A DNA stretch of 64,000 nt from Flavobacterium sp. LC2016-12 (GTDB lineage Bacteria > Bacteroidota > Bacteroidia > Flavobacteriales > Flavobacteriaceae), in NCBI RefSeq assembly GCF_015351595.1, contig NZ_JADKPT010000010.1:109461-173460 (forward strand). Direction: 5' to 3'. The number at the start of each line of letters is the position of its first letter. The stretch's first letter is position 1. Shown piece by piece: positions 62,290-64,000 of this stretch. A program made the position numbers and the translations under genes. The notes under the pieces are model-generated. The model saw only the letters and a program-made list of their open reading frames with translations, did not search any database and was not told where the DNA came from.

Positions 62290-63513
62290 TTATTTTTCAG
62301 CCTGAATCGTAATAGGCAAACTGTACATAACGCGTACTGGCTTTCCATTTTCTGATGCGGGCATCCATTTTGGAGAAAGTTTTAAAACCCTGATTGCTTC
62401 ATCTGCTGAACCATATCCCAAATCTTTCACCACTTTAAATTCAGACAAACTTCCATCTTTTTCAACCATAAATTCCAGAGCCAATTTTCCATCAATTTTT
62501 TGTTTTGAAAATTCTTGGGGAATTTTAAAATTCTGCCCCACAAACATATAAAACTTTTCAATACCGCCCGGAAATTGCGGTTCTTTTACATTTGCCGAAA
62601 CATAATTAATTTTATCATCATTTTGATTTATTAGATTATTGCCTGACTGCGCTAAAGCTCCTGTATTAAAAGCAAATAATGATAAAAGATATACGGCAGT
62701 TACGGAACCGATTTTTAAAAATATTTTTGTTGGAGATTCTTTTTTTGTCATCATCAGTAAACGTTTTTTAGTTATTAAATAATTAATGTTACTTGCCAAA
62801 GAAATTGTCTCTTTTTGTGAGGCAAAACCAAGTAAAAGGTTTTGATAATTTCGAACCTCTCCAAATTGTTTATTGACAGCTTCATCAGCCAAAAATTCGT
62901 GATTGAGTTTTATTGCTTTTTTGTATTGAATAAAGATTGGATTAAACCAAAATAAAATCTGCAAAACCTCAACAAAAAGAATGTCTAAAGTATGTTTTTG
63001 CTCCAAATGTGCTTTTTCATGCGCAATTAGTTCTGATGGAATTTTGCCATTTTTAAAATCTTCATAATTAACAAAAACAGCGTTCCAAAAAGAATGCGGT
63101 AAAATACTTTCTTTTGTCAAAACCATTTTTTGCCCTTCAATGATCTCCACTTTAGATTTTTTTATTCGGTTATAAAAGGAATACAAATTCCGTACAAAAC
63201 GAAAAACCAAAATTCCCGCAATAACGGCATAACTTATAGTTAGAAAGTCTGCTAGAATTTCGTTATAATTTACCTTATCCAAAATCGCCTTATTCGTTAC
63301 AATCATGATTTCGTTCAATTGAATGACTTTAATTTTATTTAAAAAAATCGATTCGATTGAAAACAATTGCAGCGGAAGGATCAAACTAAAAATCATACTT
63401 CCAAGAAGATAAATACGATTAAAACGAAACATCTTTTCGTTTTCTAAAAGCAATTTATAAACTGCATAAAAAATAACAAGCAGCAAACCTGATTTTAAAA
63501 AATACGTTATCAT
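62290..63513 (-). CDS. M56-family membrane peptidase (BlaR1-like) with TonB C-terminal domain
   Basis: 407 aa. Four membrane helices frame the zinc site H165EKAH169 in LIAHEKAHLEQKHTLD, with NHEFLADEAV downstream. A single helix near 265-290 is followed by a TonB-like C-terminal domain (about 310-405: KEPQFPGGIEKFYMFVGQNFKIPQEF, GKLALEFMVEKDGSLSEFKVVKDLGYGSADEAIRVLKLSPKWMPA). This architecture is common in Bacteroidota; the usual sensor domain of BlaR1 is replaced. It probably relays an envelope signal to the neighbouring BlaI-type repressor, and overlaps that gene by 4 nt. Confidence 0.9.
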   Translation of the reverse strand: MITYFLKSGLLLVIFYAVYKLLLENEKMFRFNRIYLLGSMIFSLILPLQLFSIESIFLNKIKVIQLNEIMIVTNKAILDKVNYNEILADFLTISYAVIAGILVFRFVRNLYSFYNRIKKSKVEIIEGQKMVLTKESILPHSFWNAVFVNYEDFKNGKIPSELIAHEKAHLEQKHTLDILFVEVLQILFWFNPIFIQYKKAIKLNHEFLADEAVNKQFGEVRNYQNLLLGFASQKETISLASNINYLITKKRLLMMTKKESPTKIFLKIGSVTAVYLLSLFAFNTGALAQSGNNLINQNDDKINYVSANVKEPQFPGGIEKFYMFVGQNFKIPQEFSKQKIDGKLALEFMVEKDGSLSEFKVVKDLGYGSADEAIRVLKLSPKWMPASENGKPVRVMYSLPITIQAEK

Positions 63514-63881
63514 TTTTTCTTCTTTTTAATTTCTGAATCGATTATTTTTTTGAGCTCTTCTAATTCCGAAGTGGATAAATTGGTTTCGGTGGTAAAAAAA
63601 GAAGCAAATTGTGACGCTGAGTTATTAAAGAAACTGCTAATTAATCCGTTTACGTGTTTGGAGAAATAAGCCGTTTTTTTAACCAGCGGATAATATTCAC
63701 GAGAATTTCCGAATTCATTATAGGCAACAAATTTCTTGTCGATCATTCTTTTCAAAAGCGTTGCAACGGTTGTAGTTGCAGGCTTTGGCTCTGGATACGC
63801 TTCAAGCAAATCTTTCATAAAAGCTTTTTCAAGCTTCCAAAGATGTTCCATTAATTGCTCTTCTGAGTTTGATAATTGCAT
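63510..63881 (-). CDS. BlaI/MecI-family transcriptional repressor
   Basis: 123 aa. A winged helix at about 1-75 with EEQLMEHLWKLEKAFMKDLLEAYPEPKPATTTVATLLKRMIDKKFVAY is the BlaI signature, followed by a helical dimerisation region (HVNGLISSFFNNSASQFASFF). The family represses genes until the paired M56 peptidase inactivates it. The two genes overlap by 4 nt (ATGA). Targets are unknown; in Bacteroidota these pairs are abundant and are usually not linked to beta-lactamase genes. Confidence 0.92.
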   Translation of the reverse strand: MQLSNSEEQLMEHLWKLEKAFMKDLLEAYPEPKPATTTVATLLKRMIDKKFVAYNEFGNSREYYPLVKKTAYFSKHVNGLISSFFNNSASQFASFFTTETNLSTSELEELKKIIDSEIKKKKK

Positions 63882-63893
63882 TTTTTTGAGGTT

Positions 63894-63911
63894 CTAAGGT
63901 TCTGAGATACT
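63894..63911. repeat. CTAAGGTTCTGAGATACT word, second locus
   Basis: 18 nt identical to 50607-50624. Related words (TGAGGTTCTAAGATACT) follow immediately. It lies just upstream of the BlaI gene. Confidence 0.9.
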
Positions 63912-63952
63912 GAGGTTCTAAGATACTGCGATTCTAAGTTTATAAAAGAAAT

Positions 63953-64000
63953 CTTTATTCTTTATTCTTTATTCTTTATTCTTTATTCTTTATTCTTTAT
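63953..64000. repeat. heptanucleotide tandem repeat CTTTATT
   Basis: Almost seven perfect copies of a 7-bp unit, continuing past the window edge. It lies upstream of the BlaI-type gene; no coding frame is supported. Confidence 0.95.

Overview
This window is low-G+C chromosomal DNA from a Bacteroidota member, most probably a Flavobacterium. The evidence is SusC/SusD-type outer-membrane uptake genes, a type IX secretion (T9SS) C-terminal sorting domain, promoters of the form TTG-N17..20-TAnnTTTG instead of -35/-10 boxes, A-rich leaders without Shine-Dalgarno sequences, and many families typical of Flavobacteriia (DUF4421, DUF4407, the BlaI/M56-TonB pair, a mevalonate cluster). The species cannot be fixed from the sequence alone.

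Layout. 1-6172 (minus strand): a cell-envelope cluster of PpiD-like foldase (cut by the window edge), CNNM/CBS protein, small membrane protein, LptC, outer-membrane barrel and CoaX. 6226-6390: tRNA-Phe with its own promoter and terminator. 6849-8584: an MHS-type MFS transporter and a small membrane protein. 8693-29713: a Sus-like starch/maltodextrin locus. Its minus-strand half is susC-susD-susE followed, behind a hairpin, by a T9SS-exported GH13 amylase. Its plus-strand half is a LacI-type regulator, a maltose-type transporter, beta-phosphoglucomutase, a GH65 phosphorylase, a GH97 SusB-like glucosidase, a GH13 SusA-like enzyme and a GH13 lipoprotein. The inferred flow is surface amylolysis, SusCD import, periplasmic trimming, then cytoplasmic phosphorolysis of maltose to glucose and glucose 6-phosphate.

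29888-36274: GDPD, FAD oxidoreductase, HAD phosphatase, a back-to-back triplicated gene family, a TPR protein and TspO. 36418-40699: mevalonate/isoprenoid genes (mvaD, mevalonate kinase, a UbiA prenyltransferase) with a ParE/RelE-type toxin-antitoxin pair sitting between mvaD and the kinase. 40940-53855: ordinary housekeeping and small-family genes (rluB, ruvC, hemW, cyclase, GNAT, YjbR, DUF4407 and others). 54092-58033: a TonB-dependent receptor with a beta-propeller phytase lipoprotein. 58157-63881: pckA, DUF423, a saccharopine-dehydrogenase-like protein, and an M56-TonB/BlaI signalling pair.

The strongest structure not explained by genes is in the spacers. Many intergenic gaps carry their own short vocabulary of words repeated directly and inverted, making perfect or near-perfect dyads of 11-26 bp, often nested. 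A few words recur at distant sites. One 26-bp palindrome-bearing word occurs identically in a spacer (27999-28024) and in frame inside the GDPD gene (30195-30220). A spacer at 44274-44358 may encode a small structured RNA. No CRISPR array, prophage, transposase or rRNA was seen.
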